Below are positions 52,300-61,412 of a DNA stretch of 64,000 nt, piece after piece (the stretch's first letter is position 1; each line of letters starts with the position of its first letter). Source of the stretch: Chloroflexota bacterium. Its GTDB lineage: Bacteria > Chloroflexota > Ktedonobacteria > Ktedonobacterales > JADMIN01. Location of the stretch: contig JAJPKE010000039.1 of assembly GCA_021323855.1 (NCBI GenBank), positions 62,001-126,000 of the forward strand, in the 5' to 3' direction. The notes beneath the pieces were generated by a model. That model worked only from the letters and a program-made list of their open reading frames with translations. It made no database searches and was not told the DNA's origin. The translations under genes were made by a program, and so were the position numbers.

Positions 52300-53265
52300 A
52301 TGGCGACGATGAAAGCGGTGCAGATCCATACGTTTGGCGATGTGGATGTGCTGAAGTATGAGGAGACCGAGCGACCGGAGCCACAGGCTGGCGAGGTGCT
52401 GGTGCGGGTGCGCGCCGCTGGCGTCAATCCGGTGGATTATGTCTCGCGCCAACGTGCAATACCAATCACTACCGGCGCAGCAGGGGTCAGCTTGCCGTAC
52501 ATCCTGGGCTGGGATATCTCCGGCGAGGTGGTGGCCCTGGGCGCAGGCGTGACGGAATTTGCCGTTGGTGATGCGGTCTACGGCATGCCGCGTTTCCCTG
52601 GCGAGGCCAAAGCCTATAGCGAGTATACGACGGCGCCGGTGGCCGACCTCGCGCGCAAGCCGCAGCGCCTGAGTTACGAGGAGGCTGCCGCCGTGCCGCT
52701 GGCCGCACTGACCTCCTGGCAGGCGCTCTTCGATACGGCGCATTTGCAAGCAGGGCAGACGGTATTCATTGCTGGTGGCGCTGGTGGCACGGGTCATTTT
52801 GCCATCCAGCTTGCCAAGTGGAAGGGCGCGAAGGTCATCACCACCACCTCGGCGCGCAATATCGAGTTTGTGCGCAGCCTGGGGGCTGATGTCGTCGTTG
52901 ACTACACTCAGCAGGCGGTTGAAGATGTGGTGAAGGATGCCGATGTGGTGTTAGATACGGTTGGCGGCGAGAATCTGCGGCAGGCGTTCAAGGTCGTCAA
53001 ACCTGGCGGTACGGTGGTGTTGCTCCCCGGCCACAAGGGGATGAGGGAGCTTGGCGAAGAACTCGCCGCTAGGCAAGGCGTGACATTCGCGTTGATCCTG
53101 GTCCATCCGGACGGCAAGGAGCTGGCGGAGATGGCGCAACTGTTCGACGCCGGCAAGCTCACTGTGCATGTTGACGCCACCTTCCCGCTTCAGGAGGCCG
53201 CCCAGGCGCATAAACTGAGCGAGAGCGGCCATGTGCGCGGCAAAGTGGTGCTGACGGTGGCATAG
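52300..53265 (+). CDS. NADP-dependent zinc-free quinone oxidoreductase-like protein (MDR family)
   Basis: 321 residues from the ATG at 52300 (AAGGAG 13 bases upstream). The open frame continues to 51346, but that part overlaps the HxlR gene. GroES-like domain (MKAVQIHTFGDVDVL, GVNPVDY), Rossmann motif AGGAGGTGHFAIQLAKWKGA (about 160-180) and no structural zinc lobe, as in QOR/zeta-crystallin. It reduces quinones or similar enones with NADPH. Regulation by the divergent HxlR protein is likely, as in quinone-stress systems. Confidence 0.9.
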   Translation: MATMKAVQIHTFGDVDVLKYEETERPEPQAGEVLVRVRAAGVNPVDYVSRQRAIPITTGAAGVSLPYILGWDISGEVVALGAGVTEFAVGDAVYGMPRFPGEAKAYSEYTTAPVADLARKPQRLSYEEAAAVPLAALTSWQALFDTAHLQAGQTVFIAGGAGGTGHFAIQLAKWKGAKVITTTSARNIEFVRSLGADVVVDYTQQAVEDVVKDADVVLDTVGGENLRQAFKVVKPGGTVVLLPGHKGMRELGEELAARQGVTFALILVHPDGKELAEMAQLFDAGKLTVHVDATFPLQEAAQAHKLSESGHVRGKVVLTVA

Positions 53266-53306
53266 CCGCACAAGCTATTTGAGCCAGCCATCGTATCTAC
53301 ACTGGT

Positions 53307-53801
53307 TCATTCATGCAGTGGCAGCCCCTTGACGATGGTATCCACCTGCTTGCGTCCGGCGCGGAGCGCCAGCCCGGCAAGGTGTAGATCGTCGCTCGCA
53401 AAAAGGCGCACGGCGGCGCGGTTGGCGTTGTCGTGCGCCGTCACGAAGAGTTCCTCGGTGAAGATAGCGATGGGTAGCTCGCGACTGCGGGCTCGTTCAT
53501 AGGCGGCGCGCAACTGTTCGGCAGTGGCGGAGAAGACGAGAACCGGCTGGCGGAACATCGGCAGATAGCGCACGCCGGTGGCATCCTCATATGGTTCGCC
53601 GGTCACGTCTTCAACCGTCGCGGCGATACCACTGGTGAGGAACGCCGTCATATTCAACTGCTGCCACATCGGCAGGTCGTTGCGCACGATAATCGCAATC
53701 TTGGTGTCGAAGCGCACCGGCGTTCTATCCAGCCGGTCCAGGATGTCAATCGTCTCCGTTGCCTGTGCGGTTTCTGTGGTTTCTATTGTGTTCATCGCCA
53801 T
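53307..53801 (-). CDS. DUF2000-family protein
   Basis: 164 residues; start ATG at 53801 or 53795 (GAGG just upstream). The segment KIAIIVRNDLPMWQQLNMTAFLTSGIA matches DUF2000, a family related to peptidyl-tRNA hydrolase PTH2-like folds. Thr/Glu-rich N-terminus is encoded by a degenerate 9-bp repeat. Function not known. It is convergent with the oxidoreductase gene. Confidence 0.8.
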   Translation of the reverse strand: MAMNTIETTETAQATETIDILDRLDRTPVRFDTKIAIIVRNDLPMWQQLNMTAFLTSGIAATVEDVTGEPYEDATGVRYLPMFRQPVLVFSATAEQLRAAYERARSRELPIAIFTEELFVTAHDNANRAAVRLFASDDLHLAGLALRAGRKQVDTIVKGLPLHE

Positions 53802-53916
53802 AACCTCGTGTTATCGCCATCAACAATCGCCCGGCTTGGGAATCGCTGCGGGCTGAGATGCCTATGGAATGAGGATACTGTGGGTGGATGAACACGGTCT
53901 ATCAAAATCTTGCGCT

Positions 53917-54603
53917 TCAGGAGTTGACCTTCAGCAATTGATTCACCAGCGCCACATTTGCCTCTTGCAGAGTGGTGACGAGGCGGTCGGCGCGTTCGAG
54001 GCCAGGGGCATCTGCGATGCCAGCGCGGCGCACTGCCAGGCAGCGCATGCCGCCAGCGTGGGCCGCCTCGATGCCCGCCACGGCGTCTTCGATCACCAGG
54101 CAATGCGCGGGAGCGACGCCAATGCTGGCGGCGGCGGCCAGAAAAATATCGGGCGCGGGCTTGCCATGAGCCACGCTCTCGCCGGAGACCGTGCCTTCCA
54201 GGTAGCGCCCAATGTCTAGCAGCCGGACAATCAGTTCGATGTTCTTCTCCGGCGCAGAGGAGCCGAGCGCCTGGCGATATCCGGCGGCATGTAGCGCCGC
54301 CATCAGCTCCACCGCGCCAGGGAGCGGCGCTGCCTCCACCGCCAGCAATGCGCGATAGATCTCCTCTTTGCGGTCCGCCAGCGCGGCGAGGCGTGCGGCT
54401 GGACCTGTCACGCCAAACATGCGCGGGATGACATCGGCGTTGCGCATGCCAAAATATGCCCAGAAACTCTCATCGCTATAGGGGAAACCGTTCTCCGCCG
54501 CCAATTCCTGCCAGGAGCGCCGGTGCTGCTCCGCGCTATCTATCAAAACGCCATCTACATCCCACAGCACCCCATAGTGCTGCCGTTCGCTCTGTTGTGT
54601 CAT
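53917..54603 (-). CDS. HAD-superfamily hydrolase (beta-phosphoglucomutase-like)
   Basis: 228 residues. HAD motif I DVDGVLIDS (nucleophile Asp and the +2 Asp), a helical cap, motif II GSSAPE, motif III Lys in AHGKPAPD and motif IV VIEDAVAGIEAA. Such subfamily-I enzymes act as phosphatases or phosphomutases on small sugar phosphates. No sugar-metabolism genes are nearby, so a general phosphatase is as likely. The SD is weak (AGGAT). Confidence 0.88.
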   Translation of the reverse strand: MTQQSERQHYGVLWDVDGVLIDSAEQHRRSWQELAAENGFPYSDESFWAYFGMRNADVIPRMFGVTGPAARLAALADRKEEIYRALLAVEAAPLPGAVELMAALHAAGYRQALGSSAPEKNIELIVRLLDIGRYLEGTVSGESVAHGKPAPDIFLAAAASIGVAPAHCLVIEDAVAGIEAAHAGGMRCLAVRRAGIADAPGLERADRLVTTLQEANVALVNQLLKVNS

Positions 54604-55385
54604 GCGTATGTATCCTAATCTATCCCATCAAGCCTATCGTGTGATCTCTCTCACTATAGCGCCACACCAGCCAATGGTGATAGAGGGCGCCATCTTCTGG
54701 TGGAATAGACAGGAGTGTCCGCTCCACCATCTCCGCCGCAATTCAACTGGGATGCAACCGGGATTCGATCAGGCATGCATAGTACGATCCTCAATGCTAT
54801 CTTTGCCAGGTATGCCAATAGTCATACGTGTGTGATTGCGGCGCGCAGTCGTTCGCTTTGGCTTGCAAGTAGCAGACTGGAGTGAAAAAGCAGGGCTGGC
54901 AGAGCAAAGTCCTAGCAAAGCCAGAACAAAGCTGTTGCATCCGATATGCCGGTTTTTCACTTATGTTTGGCAGATCAGATCAGGCAGCGATGATCGGTAT
55001 GCCGTTGCAATGCGCGCAAAGAGCGAACGCAGATTATGCAAAGGCGAACACCAATTCCTTGCATAGTAAAAAAGTACCAATCGGAATGGCATAGTGGGTG
55101 CTTTGGCTGGTGGGGCAGGTATAGTTGCAAGCGTGGTGCCGGACTGATACAAATGTTCCAGGCCGTGACGATGATGACGTTGGTATTGGGTGGTGGTCTG
55201 GGACGGTTGATTTGGGTCAGGGGCCGGCATAGGGGGGATACGGGATGTTGTGTAGGGGTGGAATGCGCTGAACGGAAATGAGCGCGTGAGGCCGGAGGAA
55301 TATCCGCCAGCCAGGTCGGCGGCGGTCCGGCGTGGGGGGTGGAGCGGTTGGTGACCGCGCATCCTGTCCAGTGGAGGTTGTTCGT
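54604..55385. other. 780-bp spacer without a recognisable gene
   Basis: Short frames here (for example at 54836-55066) have no coding signature or good SD. No clear hairpin or repeat was found. It divides the HAD gene (minus) from the CHAP gene (plus), so promoters of both are expected here but none stands out. Confidence 0.55.
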
Positions 55386-56462
55386 TTGCTTTCAACACAG
55401 ATCAATTGGAAGTCTGGTGGGCGGATCGTATCGCTCGCCCTCTTAGGGGGTATGACGCTTAGTGGTGGGGTTTCCTCGGCGACGACTGCGCCTGTTTCTG
55501 CTGCGCCACGTGCGCCGGAAACGCAATTGGTCATCACCGGCCCCTGGCTCTGCCGTACATGGTCTGGTGGCGCGGGGAGCGCCGCACCCGGCCTCGCTGC
55601 CGCTTCAGGCGCCGTTGACGCCGGTTCTGCCGGCTACATGGCCATAGACGCGCCACAGACGACGCCCGTTACCATCTCCTGGGATGGCAGCCAGGCGGGA
55701 AGCGTGCAAGTGGAGACGATGAGCGCCGCAGCGGTTTCGACGGCGGCGGCTCCAACCCTCGTAGGCGGCACCTTCGGCGATACGACGATTCACTGTACGC
55801 GCAACTGGCATGTGGATGCGCATGGCAACCTTATCTCCGGAGCGCCAGGCTGGGTGCCGATCCCCGCCGATGCCTGGTCACTGCTGGCCGATGACGTTGG
55901 CTCGATCAATGCTTATAACCGGACGCATCGCGCGTTTCATCGTCCCGCGCCGCCGACGAAGCCGAAGCCCAGACCCGTCTATGTGGCGCCGCAAACGCAC
56001 TCTACCGGCGGAACGGGAAACAACAATGGCGGCGGTGGGTCATATGGCCCGCCCAGCGGACCGTACAGTCCCTGGGCGCCAGTTCCGGGCCACCCCAGCT
56101 ATGGCATGTCGGACTTTGGTGGCGACCCGTATAGTGGCTACTTCGGCGTCTGCACCTGGTATGCGTGGTATCGCCACCAGGGTGAGCCGCTGATGCGGCT
56201 GGGCAACGCCGCCGCCTGGGCCTGGAACGCGCCGCACTTTGGGCTGCGCGTCGGCACGGTGCCGGTGGTCGGCGCCACCGCCGTCTTCCAGCCGGGTGTC
56301 GAGGGCGCCGGTGGTGGCGGCCATGTCGGGCATGTGGAGATGGTCCTCGGTGGCGGCTGGTTCGTCATCTCGGAGATGAACTTCGCCTGGAACGGCGGCG
56401 GCTGGGGGCGCGTAGACTGGCGCTTCGTCTACGTCACGTCAGGCGTCTCGTTCATCTACTGA
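55386..56462 (+). CDS. secreted CHAP-domain protein
   Basis: 358 residues from the TTG at 55386, which has SD GGAGG eight bases upstream; the frame is open to 55332. Signal peptide (about 12-40), an Ala/Gly-rich beta domain, a proline/glycine-rich linker (185-235) and a C-terminal CHAP domain with catalytic C256 (GVCTWYAW) and H316 (HVGHVEMV) and Asn/Glu in ISEMN. CHAP domains are NlpC/P60-like amidases or endopeptidases that cleave peptidoglycan. Probably a cell-wall hydrolase outside the cell. Confidence 0.85.
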   Translation: MLSTQINWKSGGRIVSLALLGGMTLSGGVSSATTAPVSAAPRAPETQLVITGPWLCRTWSGGAGSAAPGLAAASGAVDAGSAGYMAIDAPQTTPVTISWDGSQAGSVQVETMSAAAVSTAAAPTLVGGTFGDTTIHCTRNWHVDAHGNLISGAPGWVPIPADAWSLLADDVGSINAYNRTHRAFHRPAPPTKPKPRPVYVAPQTHSTGGTGNNNGGGGSYGPPSGPYSPWAPVPGHPSYGMSDFGGDPYSGYFGVCTWYAWYRHQGEPLMRLGNAAAWAWNAPHFGLRVGTVPVVGATAVFQPGVEGAGGGGHVGHVEMVLGGGWFVISEMNFAWNGGGWGRVDWRFVYVTSGVSFIY

Positions 56463-56524
56463 TCGTCTGATACGCCAACCTATACCTGTATCCCCAACCA
56501 GCGAGTGACGATACTCGACAACAA

Positions 56525-56571
56525 AACAAGTGGCGCTCCCTCACCTCATTGGTTGGGGAGCGCCACTTGTT
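56525..56571. terminator. long bidirectional hairpin
   Basis: AACAAGTGGCGCTCCC (56525-56540) and GGGAGCGCCACTTGTT (56556-56571), a perfect 16-bp stem with a 15-nt loop between convergent genes. It can serve both. Confidence 0.88.
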
Positions 56572-56581
56572 ACAGCGGGAT

Positions 56582-57940
56582 TCAAGGCCGAACGGCAGAC
56601 AGCTTCACCAGCCGCGCCCGCATGATGAACGCCGCCGCCAGGATGGCGCCCACGCTAATGGCAATCACCAGCACAGAATTGGCCGTCTCGATTGCGCCCA
56701 GAGTAGAGAATGGCGCACGAAGTTCAGTCCCAACAATGGCGGCGTCTGACGCAAGAAGCGCGACAATGCCTATGGCCAGGATGATTCCAGCAACCAGGAG
56801 GTTGTTTCCGCCAGCGCCATGTCCACGGATAGTTTGCCAGCGCGCATAGAGCAATCCGATGGCAAGGCCGCTGCCAGCGGCAATGAGAACGGGGAGCAGA
56901 AACTCGAAGATGACGTATTGAATTGGTTGATTTACCAGCAGCGTATAGGATAGGCGAAAATCTGGCACCAGGAGCGCCTGTATCACAATATACCCTGCCA
57001 GCAACACGAACTGCATGATGGCAATGCCAGCCGTCACCTCGATGAGCGCGCGCCACCAGGGCGTTTGTGGCAAACGGAAGATCGCTACCGCAAAGGCGAA
57101 CGGCAGAAGCGTGGCAACGCCCAGAAGCACATCATTGAAAAGCGCCTGCGCCAGCGATTCATAAAATGAAGACAGCAGCCCCGCCAGCACGAGCATCTGT
57201 GGCAGAATGGATACTGCCAGCGCCAGCGCCCCGCTGCTGGCGGCGCGCCCGCCATCAAAAGGATTCGCTTGTCCGGGCTGCCCCGACGCGCCAGTGGAGA
57301 TGCCGCCAGCTAACCGTTGATTGAAGGCGCGTATTTTCTCATTGACCACCAGCAGCCGGATCACGAACCAGCCAATACCCAGCGCCGAGAGGATCAGGGC
57401 AACGGCGATGAGCGGCGTGTAGTCCTGCCCAGCTACAGCAAAAGGCGTTGGCTGGTTGACCTCTCGTATGGTACTGAGCAGCATCACACTGGCAATCAGG
57501 CCCCAGGCATAGGTGCCGAGCAGCCAGCCGATGCCAAGTCCAACGGCTCCCGCGTACATCGCGCCGACACCAGGCACGAACCATTCCAGGACAATGGCAA
57601 CGCCCGCAGATTTCCGGCCCGCTACCGGCATCGCAGGCAAGGCTGGCTGCGCGCTAGGAGCGACCGTCGCCCCGTAATAATTCGCCGCCGGCGCCGGTGT
57701 GGGATACCCTGGATAGGCAGGGTACGCTGATGATGGGGGCGATGATGCGGGTGGTGGCGCATAAGGAGATGCTGCGATGGGAGGAGGGGTAGCGTTGGCT
57801 GCGCTCGCAGTGCTGACCAGGCTGACCGGACCAGCGGGATTCGTCGCGCTCCCATCGAACGAACGCCCGCAATAGCCGCAGAAGGTCGCATCGGCGGCGG
57901 CGCGTGGTTTACCGCAATAAGGGCAGAACTGAAGACTCAC
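56582..57940 (-). CDS. zinc-ribbon multi-pass membrane protein
   Basis: 452 residues from the GTG at 57938-57940 (SD GAGAGG). The N-terminus has a zinc ribbon CPYCGK...CGYCGR. A Pro/Ala/Tyr-rich linker (40-110) precedes about ten hydrophobic segments. One early segment, VLEWFVPGVGAMYAG, resembles TM2-type hairpins. The longer frame to 58018 lacks the SD. No transporter motif is recognised; similar 'zinc-ribbon + membrane' proteins are common in these bacteria. Function unknown. Confidence 0.75.
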   Translation of the reverse strand: MSLQFCPYCGKPRAAADATFCGYCGRSFDGSATNPAGPVSLVSTASAANATPPPIAASPYAPPPASSPPSSAYPAYPGYPTPAPAANYYGATVAPSAQPALPAMPVAGRKSAGVAIVLEWFVPGVGAMYAGAVGLGIGWLLGTYAWGLIASVMLLSTIREVNQPTPFAVAGQDYTPLIAVALILSALGIGWFVIRLLVVNEKIRAFNQRLAGGISTGASGQPGQANPFDGGRAASSGALALAVSILPQMLVLAGLLSSFYESLAQALFNDVLLGVATLLPFAFAVAIFRLPQTPWWRALIEVTAGIAIMQFVLLAGYIVIQALLVPDFRLSYTLLVNQPIQYVIFEFLLPVLIAAGSGLAIGLLYARWQTIRGHGAGGNNLLVAGIILAIGIVALLASDAAIVGTELRAPFSTLGAIETANSVLVIAISVGAILAAAFIMRARLVKLSAVRP

Positions 57941-58286
57941 GTTTGCCTCTCTCTTCGTAATGCAACAGGTATGCATTGCTGCGGCGGTGTGCCGCTGTTC
58001 GCCAGTCGCGGCAGGCAAGCCACCTACCGGCCCGCCAAGTATAACTGAGAGGCCAGAACGTTGGCAAGTCGTTCGGTATCATCCCCTGGTTTCCTGCCCG
58101 GCATGTTTTGTGCGCGCACGTCATTCGTCTCTCTCATATCCCGTGTAGGCTGAAGCGTAATGGGATGAGGTGCATGCAAATAAGCGAAGGGAGAACAAGA
58201 TGCACGCATGAGAACGAGCGCGGCATCAAGCGGACACAAGCATAGACACAAGCACACACCAGGAAACAACAGGAAGGAGCCATTCG

Positions 58287-58820
58287 ATGGCACATCATCC
58301 AACACACGTCCCAACACAGCAGCCGCTTCGTAGCACATTGGAAGGCGCGGCTGCCGGAGCAATTGGCACGGCTGCCCTGAACATCGCTACCTATCTGGAT
58401 ATGACCGTTCGCGGCAGACCTTCGAGCGGCGTTCCGGGGCAGGTCGCCGCCAAAATTGCGCATCGCCTCGGCATTGACCTCGGCGCGGGCGCAGAGAGCG
58501 GCGACGACGCCGACCAGAAGGCGCAGGCGCGTACAAGCGGCGCGGGCGCTTTGATGGGGTATGCGACCGGGCTTGGCCTCGGTGCCGCCTACGGTCTCCT
58601 GCGCTCCTGGAAGGGCACGCTGAAGAGCACGCTCCCAATCCCGCTGGCAGGCGTGGCGCTTGGCGTGGCTGCTATGGCGGCCAGCGATATTCCAGCCACC
58701 CTCACCGGCTCGACCCAACCGCAGACCTGGGGCATTTCCGGCTGGCTCTCCGATATCCTGCCGCACCTGATCTATGGCGTCACAACGGCCCTCGCCTACG
58801 AAACGCTGACCGGCGAGTGA
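58287..58820 (+). CDS. hydrophobic membrane-associated protein, unknown
   Basis: 177 residues; SD AAGGAG. Glycine/alanine-rich hydrophobic segments (GAAAGAIGTAALNIATY, GALMGYATGLGLGAAYGLL, PLAGVALGVAAMAASD, LIYGVTTALAYETL) are arranged like four helices, interrupted by an acidic 65-80 loop. No named family recognised. It precedes two DinB-type genes on the same strand. Confidence 0.68.
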   Translation: MAHHPTHVPTQQPLRSTLEGAAAGAIGTAALNIATYLDMTVRGRPSSGVPGQVAAKIAHRLGIDLGAGAESGDDADQKAQARTSGAGALMGYATGLGLGAAYGLLRSWKGTLKSTLPIPLAGVALGVAAMAASDIPATLTGSTQPQTWGISGWLSDILPHLIYGVTTALAYETLTGE

Positions 58821-58836
58821 CAAGATTGACAAGATT
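58819..58836. repeat. 9-bp tandem duplication
   Basis: GACAAGATT twice, overlapping the stop codon of the preceding gene. Confidence 0.75.
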
Positions 58837-59015
58837 GAAACATGGGTTTTTCCATTCTCCCGCAGAATGGCGGCAAATCAGGGCTGATTATGACCTATCT
58901 CACGGCGATACTCTAGACGTGAGATGATGAACATACATCTCGCTGACACGTCGGGTAGATTGGGTGCGTGCCTTCCTGCGAACCGGCGCAGGGGCCACCC
59001 CTGGGGGAGAGACAT

Positions 59016-59579
59016 ATGGAGACCTCGCAAGCCTCGCAAACCACATGGAACACCGCATTATGGCGGCAGTTCGGCGCAGCCATAGATATGCTGGAAAACG
59101 CCCTGGTGGCCTGCCCAGACTCACTCTGGCAAGCGCGCCTCTGGAACGTCCCCGCCTCATCGGGGTTCCCGCCACAGTTCTCCGAGTTCTGGTATGTCAC
59201 CTATCATGCGCTCATCTGGCTCGACCTGTATCTTGCCGGTGTTCCGGAGGAGCAATTTGCGCCACCCGCACCTTTTGCCCAGGGAGAGCTGGACTCCGCA
59301 GAGACGACGCCCGAACGGCCCTATACTAAAGAAGACCTGCGCGCCTACCTCGTATCGCTGCGCCAGAAGTGCCATACCACGCTGCTCACCCTGACAGACG
59401 AGCAGGCGAATCGGACCGTTGAATATCCCTGGTCGGACGGGCAGCCGGTTAGCTTCCTGGAGTTGCAACTCTACAATCTGCGCCATATCCAGGAGCATGC
59501 GGCGCAACTGAGTCTCGTTCTGGGCCAACACGACATCCCGAACGAGGCGCTCGACTGGGTTCCAGAGGCCAGGAGTTGA
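59016..59579 (+). CDS. DinB-family protein
   Basis: 187 residues from the ATG at 59016 (SD GGGGGAGAG); the frame opens at 58968. Four-helix bundle pattern with metal-site-type His: FWYVTYHALIWLDLYLAG and LYNLRHIQEHAAQLSL. DinB/YfiT proteins bind a divalent metal through three His and often act as thiol-dependent S-transferases. It is followed after 52 bp by a second DinB-type gene, probably a duplication and a single transcript. Confidence 0.88.
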   Translation: METSQASQTTWNTALWRQFGAAIDMLENALVACPDSLWQARLWNVPASSGFPPQFSEFWYVTYHALIWLDLYLAGVPEEQFAPPAPFAQGELDSAETTPERPYTKEDLRAYLVSLRQKCHTTLLTLTDEQANRTVEYPWSDGQPVSFLELQLYNLRHIQEHAAQLSLVLGQHDIPNEALDWVPEARS

Positions 59580-59631
59580 GCCTGGCGGCGCGCTACGAAC
59601 GATCAAACACATAGAACGAGGAGATGAGAAC

Positions 59632-60123
59632 ATGGCTGAAGAGAACTTTACGCTGACGACGTTCTTCACGCAGTGGAAAGCGTATCAGGACCGCCTGGCG
59701 GCGGCGCTGGCGCCGCTCACCGCCGAACAACTGGCACTGCGCGCAGCGCCGGACCTGCGCTCCATCGGCGAGAATGCCGCGCACATCATCGGCTGCCGTG
59801 TCGGCTGGTTCACCTACACCCTGGGCGAGAGCGCCAGCGCGGAGTTGACCGAGGTGCAATGGGATGCGCCGGATGGGCCAGCTCAATCCGCTGCTGAGTT
59901 GGTGCGCGGTCTCAATCAGACCTGGCAGATGATGGCTGATTGCCTGGACACCTGGAGTCCCGCCGACATGCAGCAGACCTTCCCCGACGAGATGGATGGC
60001 GAAATTGTGCAGTTGTCACGCGCCTGGATCGTCTGGCATGTGATGGAACATGACCTGCACCACGGCGGCGAAATCTCGCTCATGCTCGGCGCGCACGGCC
60101 TCAAATCGGATTTCACGAGCTGA
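59632..60123 (+). CDS. DinB-family protein (second copy)
   Basis: 163 residues; SD GAGGAG. Motifs SIGENAAHIIGCRVGWF and VWHVMEHDLHHGGEISLML give the three-His metal site. Sequence identity with the preceding DinB protein appears low, so the pair is an old duplication or two families. Role unknown; likely thiol or detoxification chemistry. Confidence 0.88.
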   Translation: MAEENFTLTTFFTQWKAYQDRLAAALAPLTAEQLALRAAPDLRSIGENAAHIIGCRVGWFTYTLGESASAELTEVQWDAPDGPAQSAAELVRGLNQTWQMMADCLDTWSPADMQQTFPDEMDGEIVQLSRAWIVWHVMEHDLHHGGEISLMLGAHGLKSDFTS

Positions 60124-60261
60124 TTCGCGTGCTGGGGCAGCAGAAGATGAACCTATAGGTGTGCGCCATCATGCTGCAACACTGGCCACTCTCTATTCGT
60201 CTGAGAAAGAGAACAGGTATACTAGAGTGGCGACTAATGGTGAGTGAACGGGAGGGGCGAC

Positions 60262-61392
60262 ATGACAGCAGCGCGCAAGACAACAGCGCCAGGACGACCT
60301 GTTGCTGGTCGCCCTTCCAGACAAAAGCGGTCCCAACCGCAACTGCTTGCGGCAAGTGCCCAGGCGGAACAGCCGCCACTACCGTTGGCTCAGTTCGCGC
60401 TCGACTATCGCTCTGAGGGTATCGGGCAATCACGCATAGTCCATGCAGATTGCTTCGAGTGGCTGGGGTCCATCCCGGAGAGCAGTCTCCACGCTATCAT
60501 CACCGATCCGCCATATGGGGTGAAAGAATACGACTTCGATCAGATTGAAAAGCGAGCCAATGGCAACGGCGGCATCTGGCGTATTCCACCCTCCTTCGAT
60601 GGACACATCCGCGCGCCGCTGCCGCGTTTCACTGCGCTGAATGACAAAGAACGCGCAACCCTGCGGCGCTTCTTCGTCGAATGGGCTAGATTAGCAGTGC
60701 ATGCGCTGCGCCCAGGCGGGCATCTCTTCATCGCCAGTAATGCGTTCCTATCGCAGTTGGTATTTTCGGCGCTGGTCGAAGGTGGGCTAGAGTTTCGCGG
60801 GGAACTGATTCGTCTAGTGCGGACGCTACGCGGTGGCGACCGGCCAAAGAACGCCGAGGACGAATTTCCTGACGTGTGTTCGCTGCCGCGCGGTTGCTAC
60901 GAACCCTGGGGCATCCTGCGCAAACCGCTGCCGCCCAAGATGACGGTGAGCGAGTGTCTGCGTGAATTCCAGACGGGTGGCCTGCGCCGCCGGCCCGATG
61001 GCCTGCCGTTCAGCGATGTGCTACTGAGCGAACGAACGCCACGACGCGAGCGCCAGATTGCCAACCATCCGAGCCTGAAGCCGCAATCGTTCCTCCGCCA
61101 GATTGTTCATGCCGCGCTACCGCTCGGCCAGGGCATCATCGCTGATCCGTTCATGGGATCCGGCTCAACGGTAGCCGCCGCCGAAGCCATCGGCGCGCAG
61201 TGCATCGGCGTTGAGCGTTTCGCGGATTATTACGAGATGAGCCGCGTCGCCATTCCACAGCTTGCCGCGCTGAAATTGCGCTCGGTGCAGCAGGCAAGTG
61301 CGGACGAAAGCAATGTGAAGGCAGAAGATTATCAAATCTCAGCATCAACAGAGAATATTCCGAGGCAACTGAATCTGTTGCTTCCCTGGTGA
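60262..61392 (+). CDS. DNA methyltransferase (beta-class, N4/N6)
   Basis: 376 residues from the ATG at 60262 (SD GGGAGGGG). Motif IV TDPPYG at 81-86 precedes motif I DPFMGSGST at 295-303, the order of beta-class amino-methyltransferases. Residue 148 onward (LRPGGHLFIASN) is motif-V/VI-like. The N-terminal 40 residues are basic and disordered. It methylates adenine N6 or cytosine N4 in a specific sequence. The convergent endonuclease-like gene next to it makes a type II restriction-modification pair likely. Confidence 0.9.
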   Translation: MTAARKTTAPGRPVAGRPSRQKRSQPQLLAASAQAEQPPLPLAQFALDYRSEGIGQSRIVHADCFEWLGSIPESSLHAIITDPPYGVKEYDFDQIEKRANGNGGIWRIPPSFDGHIRAPLPRFTALNDKERATLRRFFVEWARLAVHALRPGGHLFIASNAFLSQLVFSALVEGGLEFRGELIRLVRTLRGGDRPKNAEDEFPDVCSLPRGCYEPWGILRKPLPPKMTVSECLREFQTGGLRRRPDGLPFSDVLLSERTPRRERQIANHPSLKPQSFLRQIVHAALPLGQGIIADPFMGSGSTVAAAEAIGAQCIGVERFADYYEMSRVAIPQLAALKLRSVQQASADESNVKAEDYQISASTENIPRQLNLLLPW

Positions 61393-61412
61393 TGTCGCTA
61401 GATTTTTCACCT

